64,000 nt of DNA from an uncultured Porphyromonadaceae bacterium (GCA_900541865.1 UQLO01000009.1:10838-74837), one strand, 5' to 3'; positions 50,537 to 59,502 are shown, counted from the first letter of the stretch. Notes: generated from the letters alone by a model not told the origin. Translations and numbers: made by a program.

Positions 50537-52264
50537 TTATTGCTGATTTCGCCGCGTTCGTTCGAGCCAGGCGGCCGCCGCCACATCGGCGTTGCTGTTG
50601 TTGGTTCCGGCCGGCCGAACGGCGTTCAGCCACTCACGGCGCATAACCAGATATTTGAAAGCATCCGACATATTTGTGCTAAGGCGCGGGAGTTTCTCCA
50701 GGGCCATCTTCTCGCTCGTCTTGACTTTGAACACACTTTTGCTGGAGCCTTTATATTTGGTGACCTGTCGGGCAAGCTCAAGACTTGACACCAGTTCCTC
50801 GCAATTGTCGGCGTCGACACTCAGCTGCGGGAGTGCCTTGTTGGTTCCGCTCATAAGCTCAATCTGGAAATTGTACTCTGCTTCCTGCCTGAGTGTCGCC
50901 TGCCCTCGGCTCATGAGCTCGACCGCCCATCCGGTGCGGTTGCCGGCCTCGTCGCGCTCGATGAACTCCTTGAACTTGCCGGCCAGATCCTGCTTCTGGC
51001 GTTGGTAGCTGTTGGCTGCTCGGTCATAGTAGAGCCTGAGCACTTTGCACCGGTGGTCGCAAAAGAATGCGCGGAACTGCTCTGCCAACTCCTGGAGCCA
51101 ATGTGGAGCAAGCACATACATTGACTTGAGCACACGAAAGCGACGCCCGTCGGGCTGAGCCAGCACAAGACTCATCATATTGCCGAAGTCCATGCCACCC
51201 TCGATAGGCTCGTCAGGCTTGAGATAGCGGAGCTGGCGCCCGTTGTAGGCCCGGCCTCCGGCAATGGAGCCATCCCGGAATTTGAGATCCTCGGTAAACA
51301 TAACGTAGAAACGGCTGCTGCGACGCAGACCCGGACGCATGCCCAATACCGATTTAGTGAATTCGTGGTGTTCCAGGGCGCCGTTGTAGAGGCGCCGGGC
51401 ATAGTCCAGGGTAAGAATATCGATATTGGCGAACGACGAGAGATTGGCGAAGAACGTCTGCCCACGCCGCAATTTTGCCAGCGCACGGTCGTAGTACTGC
51501 ACCTTGCGTTCCAATCGGGCTATCCACGGAGTGTCGGTTTTGCCGCCACGACTGGCGCGGGTGAGCTTGGTCAGGTAGTCGTTGCGTATCGATGCAGCCT
51601 GAACTATGCGCACGATTCGGTCCGGATCCATCTCGGCCGCATAGCGAAAAAACCAATCGTACTCGCCTTCGGCAACGTCGGGCATGTCGGTGGTGATAGT
51701 GACTCCACCATATAGGTGGCAACTGCCATAGGTCACGGCGTTGCCTCGGAGGATAGGCATCACACGGGCTGCCCGCGCATCGGAGGCATATTTGGCTTCA
51801 TCGAAAAACAAGTGCGCCACACTCTTGCCTGCCAGCAGCGACGGGCTGTCGAGCGAGCCCAAAAACAGAACTGTGCCGTTCCAGAACGAATAAACATACC
51901 GATAATCGTCGACAATCACGGAGCACCGTCGGCTCCACTCCTGAGGCGGCCTGCGCCCCTTTATATAATGTATGCCCTCGATGAGGCCGCGGAGTTTCCA
52001 GCCGTTCTGGACGGCCGGCATAATGTTGTTGACCAAATTGGTGTAGGTATCGGCCACAATAGCCAGCGGGGCGCCCGGCATAAGCTCCACACAGTTGTAG
52101 ATACGCCGGGAGATGATTACGGTGCTTTTGGACGTTCCTCGCCCGGCAATAGCCACGAAATTGGTGGTGTCTATCCAGTCGGTGAGCAACTGGACGCTCG
52201 ACGCATAGTCAACAGCCAGGTCGGCCGTGGCCTCACTCGCTTTCCGGGGCAAACTCTTTGACAT
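50537..52264 (-). CDS. terL: Phage terminase large subunit
   Basis: A 575-residue DNA-packaging motor. The ATPase half shows Walker A GRGTSKST (41-48, in AIAGRGTSKSTVI) and Walker B LFFDEA (152-157). The RNase H-like nuclease half begins near 350, with EGGMDFGNM (Asp359) and LRLYYDRAANSYQ near 420. The start MSKSLPRKASEATADLA overlaps the previous gene by 32 bases. The last gene of the operon starting at 54251; a terminator follows. Pac or cos cannot be told from the sequence. Confidence 0.92.
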   Translation of the reverse strand: MSKSLPRKASEATADLAVDYASSVQLLTDWIDTTNFVAIAGRGTSKSTVIISRRIYNCVELMPGAPLAIVADTYTNLVNNIMPAVQNGWKLRGLIEGIHYIKGRRPPQEWSRRCSVIVDDYRYVYSFWNGTVLFLGSLDSPSLLAGKSVAHLFFDEAKYASDARAARVMPILRGNAVTYGSCHLYGGVTITTDMPDVAEGEYDWFFRYAAEMDPDRIVRIVQAASIRNDYLTKLTRASRGGKTDTPWIARLERKVQYYDRALAKLRRGQTFFANLSSFANIDILTLDYARRLYNGALEHHEFTKSVLGMRPGLRRSSRFYVMFTEDLKFRDGSIAGGRAYNGRQLRYLKPDEPIEGGMDFGNMMSLVLAQPDGRRFRVLKSMYVLAPHWLQELAEQFRAFFCDHRCKVLRLYYDRAANSYQRQKQDLAGKFKEFIERDEAGNRTGWAVELMSRGQATLRQEAEYNFQIELMSGTNKALPQLSVDADNCEELVSSLELARQVTKYKGSSKSVFKVKTSEKMALEKLPRLSTNMSDAFKYLVMRREWLNAVRPAGTNNSNADVAAAAWLERTRRNQQ

Positions 52265-52907
52265 CGTCCATCATGCGCTTGAGGAAATCCCGCCGGGCTA
52301 TGCCTGCGTCTTCCTTGACGCGGTCGCGCACCAGTTCAGGGATATCCGGTAGTGAGTCGATAAATTCCTCCAATTCGGACTCATCGGCCTTGGGTGCACC
52401 CAAAGCGGCGGCGTCGGAGGTGTAGATCACTGCTGTCTTGGGGTTGAGCAGCTCTTCCGGGATTTCGGGAGCGGCCTCGTCGAAACAGCCCCTAAGTTTG
52501 GCAGCGTCGGCCATCAGGGAGCGGCCCTCTTTGAATCGCCCGGTGGCGAAGGCCAGGTCGGCCATTTTTTCGAGTTTCTCGGCGTAGATATTGCTCCAGG
52601 CCCGCGGGGTAATCGAGCACTCGGAGTAGAAGAAATTGATTGCATCGTCGTAGAGCTTGCGGGCCCCCCAGTCGGTGAATCCGTAATTTGATTTGAGCAG
52701 CTTGATGATGCCGGCCTTGGTGACCACCTTCCCGCCGCCGGGAAGAAGCATTCGGGCGCGGAGCCCGCGCACCATGTCCATCATGCGGAAATACTCGCGT
52801 TCCGGTTCCGTCAGCGAGTTTATATCGCCTGTGGTGAGCAATCGACCGATTTGCGCGGCGTCGATCTTGTCGAAGTCAATCCGTGATGTTCTGGATGGTA
52901 AATTCAT
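52233..52907 (-). CDS. Phage packaging-region protein
   Basis: A 224-residue helical, acidic protein starting MNLPSRTSRIDFDKIDAAQI. Near residue 60-95 the segment VTKAGIIKLLKSNYGFTDWGARKLYDDAINFFYSE looks like a helix-turn-helix or wing domain. It overlaps terL by 32 bases and the 126-residue protein by the same amount. It may be the small terminase or a portal-proximal adaptor; the neighbour at 52876 also fits small terminase. Confidence 0.6.
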   Translation of the reverse strand: MNLPSRTSRIDFDKIDAAQIGRLLTTGDINSLTEPEREYFRMMDMVRGLRARMLLPGGGKVVTKAGIIKLLKSNYGFTDWGARKLYDDAINFFYSECSITPRAWSNIYAEKLEKMADLAFATGRFKEGRSLMADAAKLRGCFDEAAPEIPEELLNPKTAVIYTSDAAALGAPKADESELEEFIDSLPDIPELVRDRVKEDAGIARRDFLKRMMDDVKEFAPESE

Positions 52908-53256
52908 CGTCGTCCATTGCGTTTAGCAGTTGAAAAAACTGGTTTTCCCGCCGGGTGTCGCGGAGAGTCTTGACCGCATCGATGTTCCCCGCCACGGCCG
53001 CTTCCTGCAATTTGACAAGCGGCCCGCTTACTCCGACTGCCCTGCCCTTCTCGAGCAACTCGGCGACCATAGTGCCGGGAGTCTCGGCCGCGGCCACGAA
53101 AATGAGCCGCTGCATTCTGGTCATATCCAACGACGCCGCAATCTGTTCCGGATTCAGGCCCACGGCGGCCATCTTCATAATATCTTTTTTGTCCGAATCG
53201 GACAACGGCGCCAGAGTGGGTTTAGGCGCCGTTTCTTTCGTTGGTTGCTCGGTCAT
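52876..53256 (-). CDS. Probable phage terminase small subunit
   Basis: A 126-residue protein starting MTEQPTKETAPKPTLAPLSD, with an unstructured start and a helix-turn-helix-like part (MKMAAVGLNPEQIAASLDMT). It then has a helical oligomerisation-like region (LEKGRAVGVSGPLVKLQEAAVAGNIDAVKTL) and an acidic end (DDDEFTIQNITD). This layout fits DNA-binding small terminases. Its ATG overlaps the stop of the 58-codon CxxC frame (ATGA). It lies before the 224-residue protein and terL. Confidence 0.6.
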   Translation of the reverse strand: MTEQPTKETAPKPTLAPLSDSDKKDIMKMAAVGLNPEQIAASLDMTRMQRLIFVAAAETPGTMVAELLEKGRAVGVSGPLVKLQEAAVAGNIDAVKTLRDTRRENQFFQLLNAMDDDEFTIQNITD

Positions 53257-53429
53257 GACGGGGATACTTGCAGCGTTTTGAGTTGGGCCTCGAGCTCGGT
53301 GCGTCGGCGCCCTATTTTAACAAGATTGTAGTTGGCTTCGGAGCGGTCGCACCGGGAGCAACCTGTCCGATGAGCAGCCCTGGAGAAGTACTCTTTCCTC
53401 TTCTCAAGTAGAGCAATTTCGTCGGCTAT
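53253..53429 (-). CDS. Small CxxC frame without a usual start codon (possible frameshift product)
   Basis: Frame -1 relative to the preceding gene is open for 58 codons (IADEIALLEKRKEYFSRAAH, then TGCSRCDRSEANYN) and ends in a TGA overlapping the next ATG (ATGA). It has no ATG, GTG or TTG. The preceding gene ends CGT then nine A and TAG. A -1 slip on the A run would join its RRKKK to IADEIALL, giving a C-terminal CxxC domain. An ATT start or a base lost from the A run in the assembly are other explanations. Strong coding appearance and coupling speak for a real product. Confidence 0.6.
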   Translation of the reverse strand: MADEIALLEKRKEYFSRAAHRTGCSRCDRSEANYNLVKIGRRRTELEAQLKTLQVSPS

Positions 53430-54229
53430 TTTTTTTTACGTCTGGCGACCTCCCTTTCGAGCGCCTCGCGCATATCAGTCCACCGGTTGAGGGCGTTTTC
53501 GGCATCAGATGTCGGTAGGCCTTTTACTTTTAGGGCCTCATATGCCTTGCGGCGCTTGGACACGTTTGCACGAGCCGAATTAAGCTTGGCGGCAAGCTGT
53601 ATGTCGGTATATTCCGCAATGGCGTGTTCCTCGCGGTATGCCTTTATGCGAGCGGCCTCGCCCAGAACTTCGCGATGCTCGTTGTAGTGGTCGAGCTCGC
53701 GGTGCAGCTCCTGGTAGGCCAAGTAGTTTTCGACCACTGTGGCGGCCTCGATCAGCCCGGCAGTGATAGCGTCGGCCGGGAGTTCCATCAGACGGCGGTG
53801 CGCAGCCCGGTATTTGTCGCGGGCCGTAAACATATCTGCCACACACACCTTAAGCTCGTCAGGACAATCCGGCTCAGCCAGAAAACTGTACTTCTCGCGG
53901 AATTTTATGACTCGCTGAACAGATTCAGGGGCTGCGTCGAGTTCGATGCGGGCGGCCTGAGTAGCGTCGACGGCCGCGGCTGCTGCCGGGGCGATGGTGT
54001 TGTTTCCCGCAGCCAGGCGGGGGAGATTCTTATACTGTGCCTCGGTCAGCCCGGCCATTTTCCGCAGTTCTTCCATAAGGAATGCACGAGTGGAGGGGGT
54101 GTCTTCGACGATGAATCGGCGGCGCAGCATGCGGTTCAGGCCATGGCGGGTATACAAATCGACGCCACGTCGATATTCGCGAGGGCCGGAAAGGTAGGCG
54201 ATGATTTCTTTTTTATCTTCGGCTGTCAT
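53426..54229 (-). CDS. Phage protein, helical, first gene of terminase operon
   Basis: A 267-residue protein; start MTAEDKKEIIAYLSGPREYR at 54229 is chosen because the promoter -7 box lies at 54251, downstream of a farther in-frame ATG at 54310. It is helical and charged (HRRLMELPADAITAGLIEAA; HRELDHYNEHREVLGEAARI), with an Ala-rich linker. It ends ALEREVARRKKK, where nine A precede the stop, a possible -1 slip site. Not recognised; a head-assembly or packaging accessory role is likely. Confidence 0.6.
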   Translation of the reverse strand: MTAEDKKEIIAYLSGPREYRRGVDLYTRHGLNRMLRRRFIVEDTPSTRAFLMEELRKMAGLTEAQYKNLPRLAAGNNTIAPAAAAAVDATQAARIELDAAPESVQRVIKFREKYSFLAEPDCPDELKVCVADMFTARDKYRAAHRRLMELPADAITAGLIEAATVVENYLAYQELHRELDHYNEHREVLGEAARIKAYREEHAIAEYTDIQLAAKLNSARANVSKRRKAYEALKVKGLPTSDAENALNRWTDMREALEREVARRKKK

Positions 54230-54250
54230 AACCTTGCTGTTTGTTGCTTG

Positions 54251-54258
54251 CAAAATTA
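54251..54258 (-). promoter_or_regulatory. Terminase operon promoter -7 box
   Basis: The minus strand reads TAATTTTG 21 bases before the ATG at 54229, immediately after the terminator of the capsid operon. No good -33 element is seen, so activation may be needed. Confidence 0.55.
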
Positions 54259-54285
54259 CTCCTTGGTAATTACCGCGAGAAGGAC

Positions 54286-54322
54286 AAAAGCCGGGATCAT
54301 GATCATACACACGACCCCGGCT
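54286..54322 (-). terminator. Terminator after tail tube gene
   Basis: AGCCGGG (54289-54295) and CCCGGCT (54316-54322) form a seven-pair stem with a 20-base loop holding ATCATGATCAT, itself a dyad. TTTT follows on the minus strand. It separates the capsid and terminase transcripts. Confidence 0.7.
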
Positions 54323-54366
54323 GGAAACAACTATGACTAACTATACTAAACCTTGTCCGGTTTTGA

Positions 54367-55176
54367 TCAGGCCACAACGTAGCGGCTCTGCTCGATCCAG
54401 TAGATAGCGTCCTCGGCGCCCTCGAAGGCGCGGAAGGTAATCTGGCTGCCCTCTGTACCCACGAAGGTCTTGCCGCCTTTGAGCAGCAGCGTCGCGGAGG
54501 CGGTCACGGAAGGCGAGCTTGCGCCGGAAGCGCCCAGCAGAGTCACGACGGCACCATGGCTGCCGCCCTTGATTTCGGTGATGGCACCGGCGCCGGCACT
54601 GAGCTGGTACTGACCTTCGGCGGCGAACTCGACGGAGGTGGCGGCGGCATCGACCACTGCCACGGGCTCCTCGGTTGGGATGGTGCCCTGGTAGACGCCA
54701 ATATCCTTGCCCTTGGCTACCTGAGTCGCGGTGAACTCGTTGGTGGAGGCGTCCTTATTGCCGGTGTAGCTCGGAGTGATCATGCACGGGTTGCACAGGT
54801 CACCGATGATGTCGGTAGGCTGGCCGTCGCAATGACGGATCAGAACGATGACGGGGCGGTTGATCATGTTGGCCTTGAACTCGCGCACCTCAAGGCTGTT
54901 ACCGGGGTGGTTGAACTTCACCGAAGGCGTGAAACCAATCTGGTCGGGGTCGCCCTCGGCGGCGGAGGTTACCTCAGCGGAGCCGGGAGTGAGGTACAGG
55001 CCCACGGCATAGGCGCCGGGGTTGAGGATGATGTCGTCCTCGATGGCCACGCCCTTGTCGTTGCGGGCGGGCATAAAGGCAACGTCGGCAACGTCGATGA
55101 ACTCGATTTTGTCGCGTACCTTGATGCCGAGTCCGGGGTTGCCGGTCGGGCGGTTTACAGACTGTTTTATATACAT
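54367..55176 (-). CDS. Probable major tail tube protein
   Basis: A 269-residue protein. The first 170 residues (YIKQSVNRPTGNPGLGIKVR, NPGAYAVGLYLTPGSAEVTS, VIVLIRHCDGQPTDIIG) are beta-rich, as in tail tube proteins. The last 90 residues (VVDAAATSVEFAAEGQYQLS and later a TVTASATLLLKGGKTF-like strand pattern) resemble an Ig-like display domain often found at the end of major tail proteins. It follows the major capsid gene by about 75 bases. The call is by position, length and secondary structure. Confidence 0.65.
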   Translation of the reverse strand: MYIKQSVNRPTGNPGLGIKVRDKIEFIDVADVAFMPARNDKGVAIEDDIILNPGAYAVGLYLTPGSAEVTSAAEGDPDQIGFTPSVKFNHPGNSLEVREFKANMINRPVIVLIRHCDGQPTDIIGDLCNPCMITPSYTGNKDASTNEFTATQVAKGKDIGVYQGTIPTEEPVAVVDAAATSVEFAAEGQYQLSAGAGAITEIKGGSHGAVVTLLGASGASSPSVTASATLLLKGGKTFVGTEGSQITFRAFEGAEDAIYWIEQSRYVVA

Positions 55177-55250
55177 GGCTGTTTAATAATTGTTTGTGTC
55201 GGTTAAAGGTGGGGAGCACCGGAATAATTCAATCTGGCGCTCCCCGGAAT

Positions 55251-57428
55251 TTATGCCTTGGCGGCCACGCGGCTCACCTCGTAGAACTTGCCGTCCTCAG
55301 CCTTGACAACCTGGATGAAGGTTCCGGTCTTAAGGGTCATGGCTGCGGTAAGAGCGAACTTGCCGCTGTTTGCGATAGTAGAGGCGTTGGTGTCGCCGTT
55401 ACCATGGATAGTGTAGACGGTGCCGGGTTCGGCGTTGACCAGGTCGGTGATGGCGGTCGCCTTGGTGTTGAGGCCTACGACGAAGGTAGTGGCGCCGCTC
55501 ACGTCGGGAGTGGTGTCGTCGGCGGCGAACATGTAAGCACCGTCAACGGCCTTGTCCCGTCCGAGCTCGATGAACTTGCCGTCAGCGCGTTTCATCAGGC
55601 GGATGACCTCGCCCTTGACGGGGAGCCAGTCGGAGTTGATGAGTTCGAACTTGCCGGCTTTCTTGATGGTGACGCCTACGCTGCCGTCGGCGCCGCACCT
55701 GATGGCCACAGCTTTGCCCACTTCGGCGCCCTCGATGTCGGTGATTTCGTAGAGGCTGCCATTGGGGACAGTCTCGACGGAGGTATGCAGTAGAGCGGAG
55801 GGATTCTGATCGGGGCGGCCCTTTAGGTAGAACGATTCGGGCATATCCTCGTCGTTGACCCAGATGAGCTGACGGCTGCCGTCCATAGCGTTGCGGTCAG
55901 TATACTTGTATCCGACGGCCTGAGCTGCCAGGCCCTCGGTCCACTGGGAGTAAACCTTGAGGCACCAGTCCTGCTGCTCGATGCGGAAGTTGAGCATTTC
56001 ACCGGCTACCAGCTCATAGCACTTGATGTTGCCGTTGAGCGTCCAGATGAGTCGGTTGTGGTTGTCGGCGTTGGGGACCGGGATGAGTTTGACGCCGGGG
56101 AACTCATGCACGAACATTTCCTTGCCGGCATAGTCCTGGTTGACGCCGTATTTGGCCTCGTTGTACTTGTGGTACAGGGGAACCAGATGGCTGGGGATGT
56201 AGAGCACCAGATTGCCGGTGTCGCGGATGTGCGACGGCACCATGGAGGTGCCCTGGTATATCACGTCGCCGATATTGGCGGCCGTGATTTTGGGCAGATT
56301 GAAGGGCTTGATCTGGTAGACAGTCTTGCCGGTCGTGCCTCCGTCGGGAGTGAAGTCGATATGGCCGTCGATTTTTTTGCGGATATACTCGTAGAGGCCG
56401 TCGGCGGCTTCGAGAGACTGGCCGGGAGTGTTGGCGACGGGGTTACGGCGTACACCGTTGATGCGGCGCTGCTCGCGTTCGTTCTGAAGCTTTTTTGCGG
56501 TTTCGCCCAGCAGGAACTCGACGAACGACATTTTGATGGAGTTGGAGCCCTCGCGATTGAGGAAGCCAATCCAAGTGCGCTCTACCTGCTTGAGGTCGCG
56601 AAACTTGTGGGCAAACATGACGCTGTACATGCGGAGAGTCTCCGTGCCGAAGTCGTATTTGCCTTTAACTACGTTGTCGAAGTCGCTGTTTATGGTGTTG
56701 TCGGCTTGGGAGAACTCGCCGAGCCAGACGTTGACCAGCGTGGCAAGGTCCTGATATCCGGATTCGACCGGAAAAATGCTCTCCACGGAGGGCAGCATGG
56801 CGAGCAGCGACTGAAGGCGCTCGCTCCAGGACTGGCGGTAGAAGGCGCCAAGGTCTTCGCGCAGCGAAGAGTAGTCGGCGGAACTTTCGGCAGCGACAGG
56901 CACAATCTTGCCCTGACGAGCCAGCATACTTGCGCGTGCTCGCTGGTTGTAGGGACGATCCTGGAGAGAGTACATCACACCGGGCATGCCGGCAAGCTGC
57001 TCCTCGTTGGCCAAGTCTGTTCCGACATTGGCAGCGGGGGCGCCCTGAGCAGGTTCGGCGGCTGCGGCAAGAATGCCTATGCGCTCCTTTAGAGTGGCGA
57101 TTTCTTTTTCTTTCGCGGCGATGGTGGCTGCGTCGACTGCACTCTGAGAGCGGGCGCTCTCCAGAGCGGCGTTTGTCTCAGTAAGCTGGGTGGTCACCTG
57201 CCCAAGGATGGCGGAAACGGCGGCCGTGCGGGCGGTCGGATTCTCGGCTGCGGTGGTTTCGGGCTCGTTCAAGGCGGCCTCGAATTCCTCCACGAACTTA
57301 GCGGGGAACCCGGCTTTGGTCAGGGTCTCCTTTTCCTCGGCGGAGAGCACCTTGCGGCCGTTTTCCGCCTTGAACTCGGATATGCCCAACACTGCCAGCA
57401 TTCCGGGGATAAAGGTTTTGAAGTTCAT
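55251..57428 (-). CDS. Major capsid protein with N-terminal scaffold-like region
   Basis: A 725-residue protein. Residues 1-150 are Ala/Glu-rich helix (LTETNAALESARSQSAVDAATIAAKEKEIATLKERIGIL), a delta-type scaffold likely removed by the protease encoded before it. Residues 170-500 fit the HK97 capsid fold (QSWSERLQSLLAMLPSVESIFPVESGYQ; MFAHKFRDLKQVERTWIGFL; LVPLYHKYNEAKYGVN). The C-terminal 200 residues are beta-rich repeats (LYEITDIEGAEVGKAVAIRCG; GKFYEVSRVAAKA), probably surface decoration domains. Much longer than HK97 gp5 because of these additions. Confidence 0.82.
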   Translation of the reverse strand: MNFKTFIPGMLAVLGISEFKAENGRKVLSAEEKETLTKAGFPAKFVEEFEAALNEPETTAAENPTARTAAVSAILGQVTTQLTETNAALESARSQSAVDAATIAAKEKEIATLKERIGILAAAAEPAQGAPAANVGTDLANEEQLAGMPGVMYSLQDRPYNQRARASMLARQGKIVPVAAESSADYSSLREDLGAFYRQSWSERLQSLLAMLPSVESIFPVESGYQDLATLVNVWLGEFSQADNTINSDFDNVVKGKYDFGTETLRMYSVMFAHKFRDLKQVERTWIGFLNREGSNSIKMSFVEFLLGETAKKLQNEREQRRINGVRRNPVANTPGQSLEAADGLYEYIRKKIDGHIDFTPDGGTTGKTVYQIKPFNLPKITAANIGDVIYQGTSMVPSHIRDTGNLVLYIPSHLVPLYHKYNEAKYGVNQDYAGKEMFVHEFPGVKLIPVPNADNHNRLIWTLNGNIKCYELVAGEMLNFRIEQQDWCLKVYSQWTEGLAAQAVGYKYTDRNAMDGSRQLIWVNDEDMPESFYLKGRPDQNPSALLHTSVETVPNGSLYEITDIEGAEVGKAVAIRCGADGSVGVTIKKAGKFELINSDWLPVKGEVIRLMKRADGKFIELGRDKAVDGAYMFAADDTTPDVSGATTFVVGLNTKATAITDLVNAEPGTVYTIHGNGDTNASTIANSGKFALTAAMTLKTGTFIQVVKAEDGKFYEVSRVAAKA

Positions 57429-57446
57429 AACAGATGTTATTGATGA

Positions 57447-58313
57447 TTATTGATATAGTAAGGCTGCCTGTCGGCTCGTTGCCTGTGCTAATACCCAGTT
57501 GGCTGCATCGCGTAGGGTGCCGAACTGGTCGATGTAGCCCGCGGCCAGGGCGGCAGCGGCGCTGAAGGTTTTGCCTCGGAATAATTCCATGGCCGGGTCG
57601 TATTTAATACCCAGATTGAGAGCCACGTCGTTGCCGAACAATTGGCTGATTTCAGCAAGACGTTGCTTGATTACAGCATCGTCCTCTCGGTCTTCCAGAG
57701 CTCGCACGCCCTCATTTTTAAGGTCGGAGTTGTCGGGATAAATCTCCCAGACTTTTATGCCTTGCGCCTCCAGATACTTTCGGAGGGACAGATACTCAGT
57801 CATTGAGCCCACGGAGCCCACGGTTGAGATATTCGAGCAGACAAAAGTGCGCTCGGCCGACGTGCCAATCCAAAAATGGGCACTACACATGTCGCCGGCG
57901 ACAAACGTTGCAACCGGTTTGGAAAAATTGCGGATGAGGGCGGCGGCCTCGTCGACTCTGGTGACGTGCCCACCGGGGCCGTTGATGTCGAGCACCACAC
58001 CGACGATGCACGGATTGGCCTCGATACGCTCAAGAGCATGGATGAGATTGTCGGTCTCCCAAGCATAGAGCATGCCGCGCATGCGTATCACCGCAACCGA
58101 GTTTTCGGGCAAATTAAGGTCGTTGATATCCCATTGGTCGACGTAGTTCGGGGCTTGACATGCCGAATAGAGCAGCGCACTCCTGGAGAGCTGACTCTCT
58201 ATGGCGTTGATGTTGCCCGCAGCCAGAGCTGCGGCCACAACACCGAGCGCACCGGAGAGATCGCTTCGGCGCACGGCCCAATCATTGGTAAGAAATTGAT
58301 GGAGATGTTCCAC
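57447..58313 (-). CDS. Prohead protease, S49 (SppA-like) family
   Basis: A 288-residue protein with GTG start (first codons encode MEHLHQFLTN). S49 features: VGVVLDINGPGGHVTRVDEAAALIR (the NGPGG oxyanion motif), VATFVAGDMCSAHFWIGTSA with the presumed catalytic Ser, and CSNISTVGSVGSMTEYLSL. There is no signal peptide, unlike host SppA, and the next gene is the major capsid, so it should be the capsid maturation protease that removes the scaffold. It lies 18 bases before the capsid gene. Confidence 0.85.
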   Translation of the reverse strand: MEHLHQFLTNDWAVRRSDLSGALGVVAAALAAGNINAIESQLSRSALLYSACQAPNYVDQWDINDLNLPENSVAVIRMRGMLYAWETDNLIHALERIEANPCIVGVVLDINGPGGHVTRVDEAAALIRNFSKPVATFVAGDMCSAHFWIGTSAERTFVCSNISTVGSVGSMTEYLSLRKYLEAQGIKVWEIYPDNSDLKNEGVRALEDREDDAVIKQRLAEISQLFGNDVALNLGIKYDPAMELFRGKTFSAAAALAAGYIDQFGTLRDAANWVLAQATSRQAALLYQ

Positions 58314-58366
58314 GGGGGTTACTTTTTAATGCAAAGTAACCTATTTTGCGGCGTGGCGAGAAGGAC

Positions 58367-58780
58367 TCAATCAGTCAGATATAAATCCGGGGTGAGGTTT
58401 GTACCCGTGAGTGTGCAGTTGCAGACTCCTCCCTCCTCGACATATGTCAGGCTTAGGGGATTGTTTATTGTCCCGGCCAACCGGTCTTCGCCGGTCGGGT
58501 CTGTGTAGATTGCAACCAGGTGAGTCGATCTCAGGATTTCGAGCTCGGTGAGCGACCATTTGTCACGGATGCGTCGTTTGAAGGTGATTTGCTTTGTCAG
58601 CCAATTGTTGTCGTCCTCTTCTGAACTGACCAAAACCGTTCCGGGTATTTCCGCTGCCGATATCGGCTTCTCGAAGCTGACCACGGTCGCACAACCGGTG
58701 CCGTCCTGGGCCAGACGTTGGATTTGGGAGACCGGAACAAGCCTAAGCGAGTGAGCGGCCGTGATATATTGGTGCTTCAT
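58367..58780 (-). CDS. Phage protein at the start of the capsid operon
   Basis: A 137-residue beta-rich protein starting MKHQYITAAHSLRLVPVSQIQ. Later it has TKQITFKRRIRDKWSLTELE and LAGTINNPLSLTYVEEGG. Two Cys in GVCNCTL near the end. Not recognised. Similar small genes stand before phage head proteases; a head decoration or fibre attachment role is possible. Confidence 0.55.
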   Translation of the reverse strand: MKHQYITAAHSLRLVPVSQIQRLAQDGTGCATVVSFEKPISAAEIPGTVLVSSEEDDNNWLTKQITFKRRIRDKWSLTELEILRSTHLVAIYTDPTGEDRLAGTINNPLSLTYVEEGGVCNCTLTGTNLTPDLYLTD

Positions 58781-58866
58781 ATCTGTATGATTTGTAATTA
58801 TCTGATATTCAATTTCTCAGCATTTCCCGGATGTTTTTCAGCAAATAAAAGACAAATCGACTAACT

Positions 58867-58891
58867 GTGTAGGTGAAATTTTTACCTACAC
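58867..58891. other. Inverted repeat between the capsid operon and the upstream gene
   Basis: GTGTAGGT and ACCTACAC with a nine-base A/T loop form a clean hairpin 10 bases after the stop codon of the 161-residue protein. There is no long T-run, so either a weak terminator or an operator of the late promoter. Confidence 0.5.
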
Positions 58892-58901
58892 TGCAAACAA
58901 T

Positions 58902-59387
58902 TTACTTGCGCCGATTGTATTCTCGGCGCTTGGAGCGGCGCAGCTTGTCTCGCCAGCGCTGGTAGTTTTTGAGCAAAGCATCCTCCGAAAGAGACTCAAT
59001 GCCGTATCGCTGCAGGAACACGTATGCAGATTCCTTAAACTGGATCCCACGAAGGTGCTTGCACTCGTCCATGTAATCATGGAGTTCTGCCCACATCATG
59101 ACGCGGAAGCGGCGCTCAAGGATTTCCGCTGCTCGGGCTGAAATGTAATTATATGCTTCGGGGTTTTTCCCTCCCGCTACATTGGCGTCCCGTCGGTCGG
59201 GCAAGGCAAACTCCAAGTTGCCAACGTCCACACCGGCACCTGCGGGGCGGCGGCTCATCAGGTCGTAAATCGTAACGTATATGTCGCTCGACGACGGAAA
59301 TCGAACACACTGCGCGTCGCGGTCGTAGAAACGGCCACGGATATACTCAGCCACAGGCTGCGATACACTGATTTTGACGGTAATCAT
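58902..59387 (-). CDS. Phage protein, possible late regulator
   Basis: A 161-residue protein starting MITVKISVSQPVAEYIRGRF. The end is strongly basic (YQRWRDKLRRSKRREYNRRK) and preceded by a possible helical DNA-binding part (AYVFLQRYGIESLSEDALLKNYQRWR). It stands alone between its promoter (59420) and an inverted repeat, in front of the capsid genes, as late activators often do. This is inference from charge and place; no family recognised. Confidence 0.55.
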   Translation of the reverse strand: MITVKISVSQPVAEYIRGRFYDRDAQCVRFPSSSDIYVTIYDLMSRRPAGAGVDVGNLEFALPDRRDANVAGGKNPEAYNYISARAAEILERRFRVMMWAELHDYMDECKHLRGIQFKESAYVFLQRYGIESLSEDALLKNYQRWRDKLRRSKRREYNRRK

Positions 59388-59419
59388 CGGACAGAGGGAA
59401 AAGTGTTAAAATCGGCACA

Positions 59420-59427
59420 CAAAGATA
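59420..59427 (-). promoter_or_regulatory. Promoter of the 161-residue regulator candidate
   Basis: The minus strand reads TATCTTTG, matching TAnnTTTG, 33 bases before the ATG at 59387. Confidence 0.55.
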
Positions 59428-59502
59428 ATCAAAAATAAGCAATTAAATGGCTCGTTCGGCAATGAAATTACATACCCCCCCCCCGGCATGTCGAAAAAAG
59501 TT

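Noticed and set aside
50244..50546. 100-codon plus-strand frame between terminase and holin candidate
   Set aside because: GTG start, opposite direction to all late genes, overlaps the terminase terminator; no conserved features. A 35-codon basic sub-frame at 50439 is also unsupported.
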